Origin: Coemansia sp. RSA 487 | Taxonomy: Eukaryota > Kickxellomycota > Kickxellomycetes > Kickxellales > Kickxellaceae | Direction: 5' to 3' | Length of the DNA: 64,000 bases | NCBI GenBank assembly: GCA_027577595.1 | Contig: JANBRJ010000001.1 | Location: 372,001 to 436,000, forward strand | Shown here: one piece after another, positions 11,084 through 21,000 of the stretch | Layout of the letters: each line of letters begins with the position of its first letter | Position numbering within the stretch: the stretch's first letter is position 1 | The notes under the pieces: model-generated | The model's input: only the letters and a program-made list of their open reading frames with translations | The model's database searches: none | Told to the model about the DNA's origin: nothing | Made by a program: the position numbers and the translations under genes

Positions 11084-13174
11084 ATGCCTAGCATAAGCGT
11101 TATATCATTCTCTCCATACGAGAGATACCATCTGCTGCTCTGCGAGCTGGACGACACAATGTTTGTCGTTGACTGCGGGTGGCCAACAGATCCATACAGC
11201 ACCACACATAACACAGAGAGTGGCAAAACTAGCACTGCTTTTGCAGATAGTACACATGACCCGCGCGACGTGCTGAGCACAATAAACTGGGCGCGCATCG
11301 ACTTTATTCTTATATCCAATCACGAGCAGATGACGCTGCTCCCGTACATCACCGAGTACACAGAGTTCTCGGGACCCGTATACGCTACAGAGCCAGCCAA
11401 GGTATATGGGCGTTGCGTGCTGGAAGCAGGTGTTGTGTTTGCGGCACGAGCCGGCACTGCGCGTGCAAACAGCAGCCAGTACGAGCAGCTGCTGGCGACC
11501 GGGCCATTGGCATCGACGAGCAGCAGTGCTCAGCCCAGACATCAGCAGCATAATTTTGGCAAGAGAGGCGGTGCGCGGATGCCACTGTACTCTCAGCAGG
11601 ACATTGTCGCGACGATGGAGAAGATCACGGATGTGCGGCACAACGAGATCGTCAGCCCAGTGCCCTTTGTTCAAGCATACACGCGGAGCTCGGGCTACTG
11701 TATTGGCGGGGCGAACTGGACAATCGAATACAAGGGCCACCGCACGGCCTTTGTGAGCACGTCGTCGTTTGCCGCATGTCTTCATCCGCAGGAATGGGAC
11801 GGGCGGGTGCTGAGCGAAGCACACGTAATTGTCTTTTGCGACGCTAGCGACCCGGCGGCAAACGAGAGCGACACCAGCGAGGCCAACGTCCCGCAGAACA
11901 TCCAGGTGTCACAGAGGATGAATCAGCTGTGCTCGACAGCAATGGCGACGCTTAGACAGCGCAGCCGTGTGTTGTTGATCGGCGAGCCGTATGGAGTAAC
12001 CCAAGACATCTTACAGCTTGTTGCCGAAAACGTAGCGTCCCTAAACCTCCCTGTACCACAGTTCATCGTTGTTTCACCAGTTGGTGAGCGGACACTCCAG
12101 TACGGCAACATCATGGGCGAGTGGCTGTGCGAGGGCAAGCAGTCGCTGCTGTACCTGCCAGAGTACCCGTTTGCAGACAAGGACTTGCGCCTGAAAGGAC
12201 ATCTACATTTTGTGCGGTCACTGACGGACCTTGCGGTCATGAAGGTGCCCCAGGGAACGTGGTTTGTAATAGCGTCTCCACAGGACGTGCCAGCGATTGA
12301 GCACTTTATTCAGCAGTGGAAGAAAGATGCCAGCAACAGCAGCGGTGTCGACATTGCTACGAGCTCAGGCGCGGCAAGGTTTTCGGTGCTGATGCACAGC
12401 GACGACCTCGCATGGGCGCAGTCCCTTGTACGGCGGCTTTCTGTTGGCAGCGAGCTCACCTATGTCCCAGTATCGTGTAGGCTTACCTTCCGCAACATCG
12501 AGCAGAGTCTGGCCAGCGCCGAGCGCGCTCAGCAGGTGCTGGTTCCTAGCAGTATCTACACGAGACTGTCGCCCACGGGAGAAGCTGGAGGCAGCGGCGT
12601 TCCGCGCAGTCTAGCTGGAAGCGGCCTTGAATTCAAGCTCTTCGAATACTCGTATCTGCAGGCAACCACCGTGGACCTGGACACAGACCGCCACCTGCCG
12701 CTGAGCATACAGAAGGATATGACGCAGCAAATGCGGAAGAGCGGAAAGCAGCACGCCATTGTGTCGGGCACACTTTCGTTTGCCGCAGGAAAAATCAGGC
12801 TGGAACATGAGAACGCGACGGACAAGGAGAGCGAAGCTGCCGAGACGAACGAATCTGCTGGTCTGCATAGTGCTGGGATACATGCGCCAAACACAGTAGG
12901 ACCCACTGAGCTGATAGCTAGCAAGGGCGGTCTGGATATCGGGGCTGCCAAGATAGACCTTTCGCAGTGGACGCCAGAAAGGCTTGCCAGTGAGCTGAAC
13001 GACATCGGAATCAACGCAGCAGTACTCAATGATGCAGGCATCAAAATTGTGGTGCCTGGCGGGTCAGCCACTGTGCGCATACGCGACGGGTGGTCAGTCG
13101 ATTGCACGTCAACAGGCACGCAATGGACCGTGATGGATTCGCTGCGGCAGGTGCTGAAGCCTGCACAGCCTTGA
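11084..13174 (+). CDS. INTS9: INTS9-like Integrator subunit (inactive metallo-beta-lactamase/beta-CASP)
   Basis: The product is 696 aa if translation starts at ATG 11084. Human INTS9 starts at the matching place (a short strand, then a 'DCGL' turn; here FVVDCGW). Diagnostic matches: ILISNHEQMTLLPYITE against human ILISNYHCMMALPYITE, then VYATEP, the SSGY-IGGANW strand (human SSGYALGSSNW), and GEWLCEGKQSLLYLPEYPF (human AEWLCHNKQSKVYLPEPPF). The zinc-binding HxHxDH is absent, as in animal INTS9, so it should be a catalytically dead partner. In animals INTS9 pairs with INTS11 and INTS4 in the Integrator cleavage module, which acts on snRNA and promoter-proximal transcripts in the nucleus. The C-terminal 60-70 residues form the small C-terminal domain expected to bind the nuclease subunit. 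CPSF100 is the main alternative and fits less well. Confidence 0.88.
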   Translation: MPSISVISFSPYERYHLLLCELDDTMFVVDCGWPTDPYSTTHNTESGKTSTAFADSTHDPRDVLSTINWARIDFILISNHEQMTLLPYITEYTEFSGPVYATEPAKVYGRCVLEAGVVFAARAGTARANSSQYEQLLATGPLASTSSSAQPRHQQHNFGKRGGARMPLYSQQDIVATMEKITDVRHNEIVSPVPFVQAYTRSSGYCIGGANWTIEYKGHRTAFVSTSSFAACLHPQEWDGRVLSEAHVIVFCDASDPAANESDTSEANVPQNIQVSQRMNQLCSTAMATLRQRSRVLLIGEPYGVTQDILQLVAENVASLNLPVPQFIVVSPVGERTLQYGNIMGEWLCEGKQSLLYLPEYPFADKDLRLKGHLHFVRSLTDLAVMKVPQGTWFVIASPQDVPAIEHFIQQWKKDASNSSGVDIATSSGAARFSVLMHSDDLAWAQSLVRRLSVGSELTYVPVSCRLTFRNIEQSLASAERAQQVLVPSSIYTRLSPTGEAGGSGVPRSLAGSGLEFKLFEYSYLQATTVDLDTDRHLPLSIQKDMTQQMRKSGKQHAIVSGTLSFAAGKIRLEHENATDKESEAAETNESAGLHSAGIHAPNTVGPTELIASKGGLDIGAAKIDLSQWTPERLASELNDIGINAAVLNDAGIKIVVPGGSATVRIRDGWSVDCTSTGTQWTVMDSLRQVLKPAQP

Positions 13175-13620
13175 AAGAAGTGGGTGAGATGAACAGCTGC
13201 TGCACAATTGTGACCTCTTTCTTTTGCTACAAATGCGCGACGTACTGGAGTCAAGCTCAGTTGGATTTAGTAATCCGCTTCAATCCCGTCCCCTTTCTTT
13301 TCTTTCCGTTTTTTGTCAGAGGTTCCCTTTTTTTTCTGGCTTGCTTGCAGCTTCTGTGTTTATATTGTCTGTCGTGTTACCATAGTTTTTGTTCCAGCGC
13401 GCTGCCCTCCCAGGCTTCTTATCTGTGGTTCTCTATGGTTTGTATTATCTGTCTTATTCAGTCCAGCCATTGCCATTGCCATTGCATCCAGCCTTGAGCA
13501 AGCACGCACTTGTGCAGAGACTCTGTTGGCTTTATTTTATTTTGTTACCTATCCTTTTCTCTTGAAATACAACACTTTGGCACTTTCGCAAGGACAAGAG
13601 CCCTATAGAGCGTAGGGAAA
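13175..13620. other. Intergenic, INTS9 to nucleoside transporter
   Basis: This is 446 bp, C/T-rich on the plus strand, between two co-directional genes. It holds the INTS9 3' end and the promoter and leader of the next gene. No TATA box or repeat stands out. Confidence 0.45.
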
Positions 13621-15207
13621 ATGGCACACGAGACCCAACGGCTCCGCTACATATACTGGCGGTTTGTCGCCCTGGGAATAGCAACACTAATGGCGTGGAA
13701 CATATACATAGTCTCATCGGATTTCTTCCGGTATGAGCTGCGGAACACGCCATTCCGAGACAACTTTGAAAGCCTGTTCTCTGTGCTCTCGAACAGTGCC
13801 AACCTGGTGGCCCTCAGCTATGCGCTGTACACACAGCCCAAGGCAAACCACGACAGACGGATCCGTGTTGGCTTGCTGGCGACATTGGCGGTGTTCTGTG
13901 TCATTCTACTTCTCCCGCTGTGCGGTATTGATGGCTGGTTATCTCTGGCAGTGGCTCTCTTTGCGCTGTGTGTCGCTGCAGTGGCTGCGGCATACATCCA
14001 GTGCTCAATCTTTGGAATCGTCGCTTTGTTGCCGCCATGCTGCGCTGAAGGGTATATGAGTGGACAGGCCATCGCTGGCACAGTGGCTAGTGCTGCACAG
14101 TTGCTAGCTGTATACTCTGGTCCTGCCGATCCAGGAACTGATGGGACGGCGTCTGCTAGTCTAAACGACAAAGATTTGTATCAGGACCGGTTGCGTTTGC
14201 GCACCACTGCATACTTTTGCATCTCGGCTTTGTTTATGGCTCTGTCAACCGTTGCCTGGATACAGCTTCATGCGCGACTACCACTGAAGCAGCAGCAGAA
14301 AGTGGAGATGGGAGTGGAGGGCGATGGGCACAGAGTTCTTCAGGACTGCGAGTATCAGGAACTACTGGCTGATACAGCAGAGGACGAACAGAACAGCAGA
14401 ACGCTTGTTACATATATGGTTGAAGGTTCGCCTCATCTGGTACATGAAACGCTTGATCACCAGGGTGAAGAACCAACATCTACAGCTATCGCAGAAGGTT
14501 CTCAGAGACAGCAACAAGTGGATATATTGACCGAAATGAATCGCTCAACCAGTCGTACAGATGAAGCTACTGACCATATACCCGCATTTGCGGAACACCA
14601 ACCTCCACAGTGGATGACAGCACTAGGACTAGACAATACGCATCTAGTCTATACCACATTTCGTGAAATATTGCCATACGTCTACATTTGTGCTATCGTA
14701 ATGGGCCAAACGTTGGCTGTCTTTCCGCCTCTGACAGAAGCTGTTGTCAGCTCACCTGAAAGCAAGCCTCGTGTCGCGCATCTGGCTGCGTGGCATTTCC
14801 TCGTTTTCAATCTTGGCGATTACCTTGGACGCCTCAGCACTCAGCGGATCAAAGCCAGCCCGTCGTTGTCTGCTGGACATAGCTCATGGCTAGCTGCACC
14901 AAGGATCCTTCACTTAGTCAACGGCGCTCGCTGGCTGCTGGTTGTCATTTTCCTGCTCTTCCCAACCAATGTGGTAGACCCGCCGTTCGTTGGCGCTGTG
15001 CTGCACTCAGACCTCCTGTTTCTGTTCCTTGTGGCTGTTCTTGGCTGGTCGAATGGTTGGGTCGCGACAACAGCGCTTATACTTGGCCCACAGTCCGCAT
15101 CAAACAAGGAACTAGCTGGGTCGATCCTTGGGTTTGCGCTGTGCGCTGGGCTTGTTGTAGGTGCGCTGGCATCGTATCCAGTACTTCTCGCCGCCGGAAT
15201 ATCCTAA
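13621..15207 (+). CDS. Equilibrative nucleoside transporter (SLC29/ENT family)
   Basis: A single-exon 528-aa membrane protein. The first helix carries the ENT hallmark 'MAWNIYIVSSDFF' (compare 'PWNFFITA..YF' in animal ENTs). About 11 hydrophobic segments can be counted: six before and five after a long hydrophilic loop at roughly residues 225-325. The penultimate helix, LGWSNGWVATTALILGPQ, matches the ENT 'SNGYL..L.M..aP' motif. ENTs move nucleosides or nucleobases down their gradient; the yeast member Fun26 is vacuolar, and location here is unknown. The central loop is acidic and Gln-rich and is the least conserved part. The gene converges on the Tc1 remnant and the Lys/Glu-rich gene. Confidence 0.88.
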   Translation: MAHETQRLRYIYWRFVALGIATLMAWNIYIVSSDFFRYELRNTPFRDNFESLFSVLSNSANLVALSYALYTQPKANHDRRIRVGLLATLAVFCVILLLPLCGIDGWLSLAVALFALCVAAVAAAYIQCSIFGIVALLPPCCAEGYMSGQAIAGTVASAAQLLAVYSGPADPGTDGTASASLNDKDLYQDRLRLRTTAYFCISALFMALSTVAWIQLHARLPLKQQQKVEMGVEGDGHRVLQDCEYQELLADTAEDEQNSRTLVTYMVEGSPHLVHETLDHQGEEPTSTAIAEGSQRQQQVDILTEMNRSTSRTDEATDHIPAFAEHQPPQWMTALGLDNTHLVYTTFREILPYVYICAIVMGQTLAVFPPLTEAVVSSPESKPRVAHLAAWHFLVFNLGDYLGRLSTQRIKASPSLSAGHSSWLAAPRILHLVNGARWLLVVIFLLFPTNVVDPPFVGAVLHSDLLFLFLVAVLGWSNGWVATTALILGPQSASNKELAGSILGFALCAGLVVGALASYPVLLAAGIS

Positions 15208-15246
15208 TATGTACATCATTGCTATAGTGGCGAGCCAATGGTCTTT

Positions 15247-15510
15247 CTATTTATCCTTTTTCTTAATGTCCATCATGTGCTTAGGCATGCCTTCGATTAA
15301 ATTGTTGATATATTTTATTTCAATGCTATTCCAGAGCTTGTGAAGGAGTGCTTCCTTGGCACTGCGGTATCGAGTATCTTGTTAATTTCTTGAAAAACCT
15401 ACACTTCAAAATTCTCTGCAAATTTTCAATTGGGTTGAGATCAGGAAAATTCGCTGGCCATGTTTGCTGTTCATATCTACTTTTTTACTGGAACATTAGA
15501 CTGTTTTTAT
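15247..15510 (-). mobile_element. Decayed Tc1/mariner transposase C-terminal remnant
   Basis: The minus strand encodes WPANFPDLNPIENLQRILK (from 15460), the conserved Tc1/mariner block around the third catalytic acidic residue. One frame over, it continues as LWNSIEIKYINNLIEGMPK and ends at a TAG at 15247-15249, the usual end of Tc1-type transposases. The two parts are in different frames, and the N-terminal domains are missing: upstream only a trace (LMFQ) resembles the 'QQDNDPKH' strand. It is therefore a dead, 5'-truncated DNA-transposon copy between two genes. Its age cannot be given, but the C-terminal residues are well preserved. Confidence 0.85.
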
Positions 15511-15561
15511 GTTATAGAGTCGGACCAAAGACTGGATCTAAACCACACAGCACGGGAGAGC

Positions 15562-15588
15562 TTGTATTTATACAAACTTCCCTTAATA
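15562..15588. repeat. Short dispersed repeat, copy 1 (possible transposon end)
   Basis: This 27-bp tract begins TTGTATTTATACAAAC and matches positions 57204-57230 at 25 of 27 bases. The flanks also look related (cACAGcAC before this copy, tACAGtAC before the other). A TACAGT-like start is typical of Tc1/mariner inverted repeats, and this copy lies beside the Tc1 remnant. That function is inferred. Confidence 0.45.
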
Positions 15589-15665
15589 TAAAAAAATATG
15601 AAAACGGATAGAAGAAAAATTAAAGATCAGCAAGCAAAAGTGTAAAACAGCCATAGGCTTTGGCC

Positions 15666-16538
15666 TTACTTCTTCCCGCTGAAAAAGTCGATGAGCTTGC
15701 CAACGAGGCCCTTGCGCACACCCTTGCTCTCGTCAGAGGATGTGCCCTTATCCTCCCGGTGGTGGCCGTGGTGCTTCCTGGGCTGTGTTTCGGGCTTGGA
15801 ATCTTCGGGCTTCTTGGAATCGTCGGTCTTCTTGGGCTCCTCCACTGGATTCTCGTCCTTCGCCTGATCAACCTTTTTCTCGGCCTTCTCTTTCGCCTCC
15901 TTCTCCTTATCGTCCTTGGCCTTCGCCTCCTTTGCTTCCTTCTCCTTTTTTGCCCTTTCCTCCTTGGCTTCCTTTTCCTTCTTTGCCTTTTCCTCCTTGG
16001 CTTCCTTCTCCTTCTTCGCCTTTTCCTCCTTGGCCTCCTTCTCCTTCTTCGCCTTTTCCTCCTTCTCCTTCTTTGCCCTTTCCTCCTTGGCCTCCTTTTC
16101 CTTCTTCGCCTTCGCCTCCTTGTCCTTTGCTTCCTTGTCTTTCTGTTCCTTCAGCTTCTTCTCTTTAGCCTCCTTGGCCTTCTCCTCGTCCTTGGCGGCT
16201 TTCTCCTTGTCAGACTTCTTTTCCTTTGACTCCGCCTCAGAATCCGTTGGCTTCTCGGCAGCCGCGGCAGAAGCAGCCTCGGGCTTCTCAGCCTTATCCT
16301 TTTCTGCATCCTTGGCCAAAGGATCCGCCGTAGCGGCGTTTCCAGCCGGTGGAATCACCGAGGAAGCGACCTTTCCTGGGTCGCCAAGGCTAGGGTACTC
16401 GGCTCCAGCAGCGGCTCCAGCAGTAGCGGCGGCAGCAACAGGGGCAGCAGCAGGGACAGCAGCAGCCGGTGCAGGCGAGGCCGTGGCTGTCGCGCTCTTG
16501 CTCTTCTTTCCGCCCTTGTTCTTGCTCTTTCCGCCCAT
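15666..16538 (-). CDS. Lys/Glu/Ala-rich repeat protein, probable single alpha-helix domain
   Basis: A 290-aa protein of no recognised family. The N-terminus is MGGKSKNKGGKK followed by an Ala/Pro-rich stretch. Residues roughly 95-220 are highly charged, built largely on an 11-residue unit KEKEAKEE(K/R)AK. This i/i+4 alternation of acidic and basic residues is typical of stable single alpha-helices or long coiled coils. A His-rich patch (KHHGHHRED) precedes a basic amphipathic end, KGLVGKLIDFFSGKK, resembling the tail of the protein at 10048-10581. The MGG start does not fit the N-myristoylation pattern well (Lys at the position that should be small). A role as a spacer or membrane/cytoskeleton tether is a guess. 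Confidence 0.75.
   Translation of the reverse strand: MGGKSKNKGGKKSKSATATASPAPAAAVPAAAPVAAAATAGAAAGAEYPSLGDPGKVASSVIPPAGNAATADPLAKDAEKDKAEKPEAASAAAAEKPTDSEAESKEKKSDKEKAAKDEEKAKEAKEKKLKEQKDKEAKDKEAKAKKEKEAKEERAKKEKEEKAKKEKEAKEEKAKKEKEAKEEKAKKEKEAKEERAKKEKEAKEAKAKDDKEKEAKEKAEKKVDQAKDENPVEEPKKTDDSKKPEDSKPETQPRKHHGHHREDKGTSSDESKGVRKGLVGKLIDFFSGKK
15880..16130. repeat. 33-bp coding minisatellite
   Basis: Imperfect 33-bp units (plus strand TCCTTGGC(T/C)TCCTT(C/T)TCCTT...) encode the 11-residue KEKEAKEE(K/R)AK repeat. At least five adjacent units are visible, with one shortened unit near 16055. Copy number is likely to vary between strains. Confidence 0.75.
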
Positions 16539-18043
16539 GTTTTCTGTTTTTACAGTAAAAAGCTATGGAATATATGTGTGGTGTGATACGAGTCGCTTTA
16601 GTTTAATCGTTATTGCTGGCTACAGAAACAAACAAAATTGCAACAGAGAGAACATACAATGTTTTGAATAATGGCTGTTTTGTTTTGTGCATTAGCATGC
16701 ATGGCGATTGTATCTCACCTGAATCTATCATGATCAGAGTGCAGATAAACTGGTCCCACGCCACACGCCCAAAGATCAAAAACGCCTTTAAAAAGACAAG
16801 AGAATAGTGGTGGTCTGTGCTTGTCCCGGATAAAAGAAAAGTCTATATTGCATCTCTGTTCAGGATTTATTCTGTATCAAAGAGCAAAGACAAAATATAA
16901 AAGGAGGAGTTTGAAATGGTGCAAACGTTGGACAGCATCATCTCTTCTCCTGTTGTATAATGAGTTTATAGACTTTTCTCAGAAACCGGGTAATGTAAAA
17001 AAATACTAGCGCACTGGTGGAGATAAGGGTACATTATATACCAGTCCTTACGCGTTCATCTCATAGCCAAGAACTAAATTACCAAAATACCAAAAAACCA
17101 AAGTGTTTTGGCACTCAGCCTAAATACGTGATTGCATCGTTTGTCTCCAAGAAACCTACCTTCTATATTACTTTAGCAGTCGGGGCCAACAAAAGATGCA
17201 GACGTACTCGCGTATAAAGCGTATTCTACTTTTGGTCAAAAAAAGTACTCGAAAAGAAAAAAAAAGTTAAAATAATAGGTGAAGAAGAAAGAGTTGCAGA
17301 AGACAAGCTTTTGCATTTTTCGATTATGCAGTGTGAAAAAAGTACTTCCCCCTTTTTACGTTTCTGCTTATTTGTTTGCTTCTGAAATGGCCGCTCCCTC
17401 GTTGGTCCATTGTAGCTTCTTTGTGCGAATCGAGAATGAATGCTCCATTTTTCTCGGCCTCTCAAATGGAAATGGGTCTTTCATTAGCTGGCAAAAAGGT
17501 TGTGGGCACGAAAGAGGCTCATTGCCTGGACTTGGGGTGGTTGAGTGAGAAATATGTGGGGACAGAGAGAAACTCAGCCGACAAATTACAACGCAGTATA
17601 CTTCGCCCTTGTTCTGGGCTTTGAATCCTTCATTCTCTTACTCCACCGGGTCGCGTACATTAATATGTAATTATTACATCACATTTTTATCGCTTCAGAG
17701 AATGTCAGGAAACCTGGACTGGACTGGGCTGGGCTGGGCCAGACCGGATGCAAGGGCCGGGCACGGATTTTTAATCATTCAATACTAACGATGGTTCTCG
17801 AAGAATGTCAGAAATACTCTGATTAGCTAGTGCACGAATCTAATCAGATCAGATCCTTGTCTAAGAAATTCGCCGCTGCCTGTGATTTTCATGGCTTGTG
17901 ATTTTATGGTGTTTTGCTCTCCGTGTGCTCCGGCGGTTATTGCCAAGTATTTATCTTCTCTCTTCTTTCAGAGCCTGCTCTATATATTTTCTATATTCTG
18001 TGTCTTCAAGAGCCTCCTGCTATTCTTTCACTATAGCTGTACC
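16539..18043. other. 1.5-kb divergent intergenic region
   Basis: This lies between the Lys/Glu-rich gene start (minus) and PEX6 (plus). It is AT-rich, with a short CTGG(A/G) pentamer run at about 17713-17742 and a TATA-like GTATAAAG near 17212. No open frame with coding-like composition is seen. Confidence 0.45.
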
Positions 18044-21000
18044 ATGCCGAGCTTCTGGACCTCCGACACCCCGCTGGCCGAAATTAAGGCGCGAATCTAT
18101 GTGGACGCCCAAACGGCCGACCATGAGCGTACGCTTTCGATATCCAATACGGCTTACAATGCACTCCAGCAGTCACTAGTCCGGCGAAAAGCCCTTCATA
18201 GGTGGTCTACAACCAGCATAGACGCCATTGATGGTATGTTCTAACACAGAGTGTATATATACATCAGAACAGAACCAGCACCACAACATGAGCAGCATGT
18301 AAAGTAGGATGGCAGTTGTTAATAGCACGAATTATCTTTAAAAGAATACTACAGTTGATCTCTTTTCTTTCGTAGATATCTGCTATGCCAGCATAAAAGT
18401 CAATGGAACTGACAGGATGTTGTGTGTAGCTCGCATTGTTCGGGATATCACACTGGACAGCACAAGGCTATCAGATCGCGACATCTATGCATGCAGAGCA
18501 AGCCGTGCTACATGGACGGCCATTGCAAAATGCGTGGATACAGACAGTTTGAATGAGGCATCGATCGTTGCAAACATAGAGCCCATCGTCCCTGTGGAAT
18601 TATCGGAGATTGTTCTCGGCGTTGTGAGTGATCAGTATGCAGATGCACTCGATGCGCAAGACAGAATTGCCGATTATATCAGATCGCGATCCCAGCTGTA
18701 TTACCAAGGCCACAATATTACAGTCCGAACCAGTGCGGATATCTCTGGAAGCCAAGACACTGGAGTTTCGATTTCGTTGACATGTCTTATGTGCCAGCCA
18801 GTGATGCAAGGTATTATTCGCCAGGGAACCAACCCACGTATAGTCATAACGAAGCTTCCCACAAATGTGCCAAGTATCACAAGTCAAACATCCAATGTTT
18901 CGAACCAAGTCGCAAATGAGGACATGGACGATGGCCAGTGGGATTTGGGCGTCGAGTGGTTTATCTTGGGTGATATTCCGCTTGGAAGTAACAGGGACAA
19001 AATTGCAGGCGCAGCATTCAACGACATGCTTCTTACTAATAAGGCAGACACATTGTCGTTAGATCAGCTAAACAAGCCAGGTCCAGCAAAACCTACACAA
19101 CCAGTGAGCGTCAGCGCTTCTGTTCCATTTACTGCAAACATGTTGCAAAGCCCAATTGACATTTCGCAGGTGTTGCCGTCTCCGTATGCCAACGAGGACA
19201 TTGATAACCGTGGCTACATATCGTTAGCTGCTTCGGCAAAGGCTGGTATTATCAGTGGAAGTTGGGTCCTTATCAAGCCGGAATTTAAACGCTCTTCATC
19301 AACATGCTCTTTGAACTCGCCAGGAAACAGTGGCATCTCATCAGATCTGGACGACAACCACAAGTCGTCAAGATGGTCTCAAAGAGCCATTCGTGTTTTT
19401 GCGCTGGATAGCATACCATCAACCAGCACGCTAGTGCTCCCACCACTCTTGTTCCACAATGTATTTTCTGCTTCTGGGAAGAGTTCACAATTAGCCGTCC
19501 AGTCGGCAAAGCGGTCTTGTGAAGCTCGCGTTCTGGTTACTCCGCTTGGATTTTCACCAGATGCTCCTAGCCCTGCATATTTAGAAAGTATACAGAGTCT
19601 GGCACCAAAAACCAAAGCAACACCGCAGCCCCCACTTCCAGTTGCCAAACGGGTATACATCGCACGTATTTCTTCGCCTCTGTCTGAGCGCCGCGATCTC
19701 GAAACGCATACACTTGCAGCCCTCGAAAGATGGCTTTCACCGTTGGTATCTGAAACAAGCAATATAGATGATGTTCCGCTGAGGGTGGTCAAAGAAGGCG
19801 ATCTGATAGCAGTGCATGTTTCTCTTGCTGATGCTGTTGTTCGCACTAGTATTGCAAAGGTCGCAGGCACTGATGTTGTAAACAGACTACGCGACAATGG
19901 ACAGGAAGTAGATGCTAGCGCAGCTGATGTTAACCCAGTAACCGATCTAACATTGGAACGTCCAATTGTTCATTGCGACGATTTGCACACACAGGCGCTT
20001 GTATCCGAAAATGAGTTGGTGTTCTACCAGGTCGTAGCAGCGGAAGGGTTTAGACGCGCGCCTGAAACCTATGCTTTGCCTTATTCGCTCAAGGCGCTTG
20101 ACAAAGGAGGTTCAAACGAGAATGACGAGGTGACAGATAGCAGCGACAGCGAGAGTGAGAGCGAATATGATAGTGACGAGGAGTTTGATTATGCCTTGTT
20201 TAGACCAGTCACCTCAGATAATTCTGCTGACAGAAAATGGGCTATGTGGTACCACCAGGTACATGGCAAGGGCTTTATTGTCCTTCCACAAATAACAATG
20301 GTTGTTCAGGCCGGATCTGTGCATGGCCATGTTCCGTACCAGACTGTGCGTATGTTTTCGATGTCGCAAATGCAAAGCCCTTGTGAAGATCCAGCAAGCC
20401 CAAGCACCGACAACGGCGCCAGCACATTGAGCGTTCCATACGCAAGCGTTCAAGACCAGCTTGTCCGTCTCGGAAATGCATCACTGCACCCACTTGCTAT
20501 CGCACACAAGCTTGTTAGCGCAACGTTATTGAAAGGCAATGCGGGGACCGGGAAGCGTCATATAATACGCGCCGTTGCGGATACACTGGGAGTCCATCTG
20601 TACGAACTGAGCTGCTACGACATACTGTCCGATACTGAAGACAAGACAGCCCAGGTTTTGAAAGTGTACTTTGAAAATGTCGGGCGCTACACACCATGCG
20701 TTCTCCATCTACGCAACCTTGAAGCCTTGGCACTAGCTACCAACGCCCCACCTGGTCAGGATAATTCTGACGATTTGCCGATCGCGCGTGTCTTTGAAAC
20801 ATGTATTGCAGATATTAGCCGTATCCATCGCCAGTCAGGGTTCCCGATTATTGTCGTTGGCACGACCAATCAAGCAGACAAGCTTCCAACATCACTTGCT
20901 GCAGTGTTCCGCCATGAGGTTGAACTTTCGGTACCAGATGAACAGGCTCGTCTATCGTTGCTAAACAGCATAGCTAAAGGCGGCTTGCGGCTTGCGCCTG

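Noticed and set aside
11084-13174. Active MBL-fold nuclease (INTS11/CPSF73)
   Set aside because: The zinc-binding HxHxDH motif is missing; sequence follows INTS9 instead.
15666-15710. N-myristoylation of the MGGK-starting Lys/Glu-rich protein
   Set aside because: Gly2 is present, but the residue that should be small (Ser/Thr/Ala/Gly/Cys/Asn) is Lys, so the motif fails.
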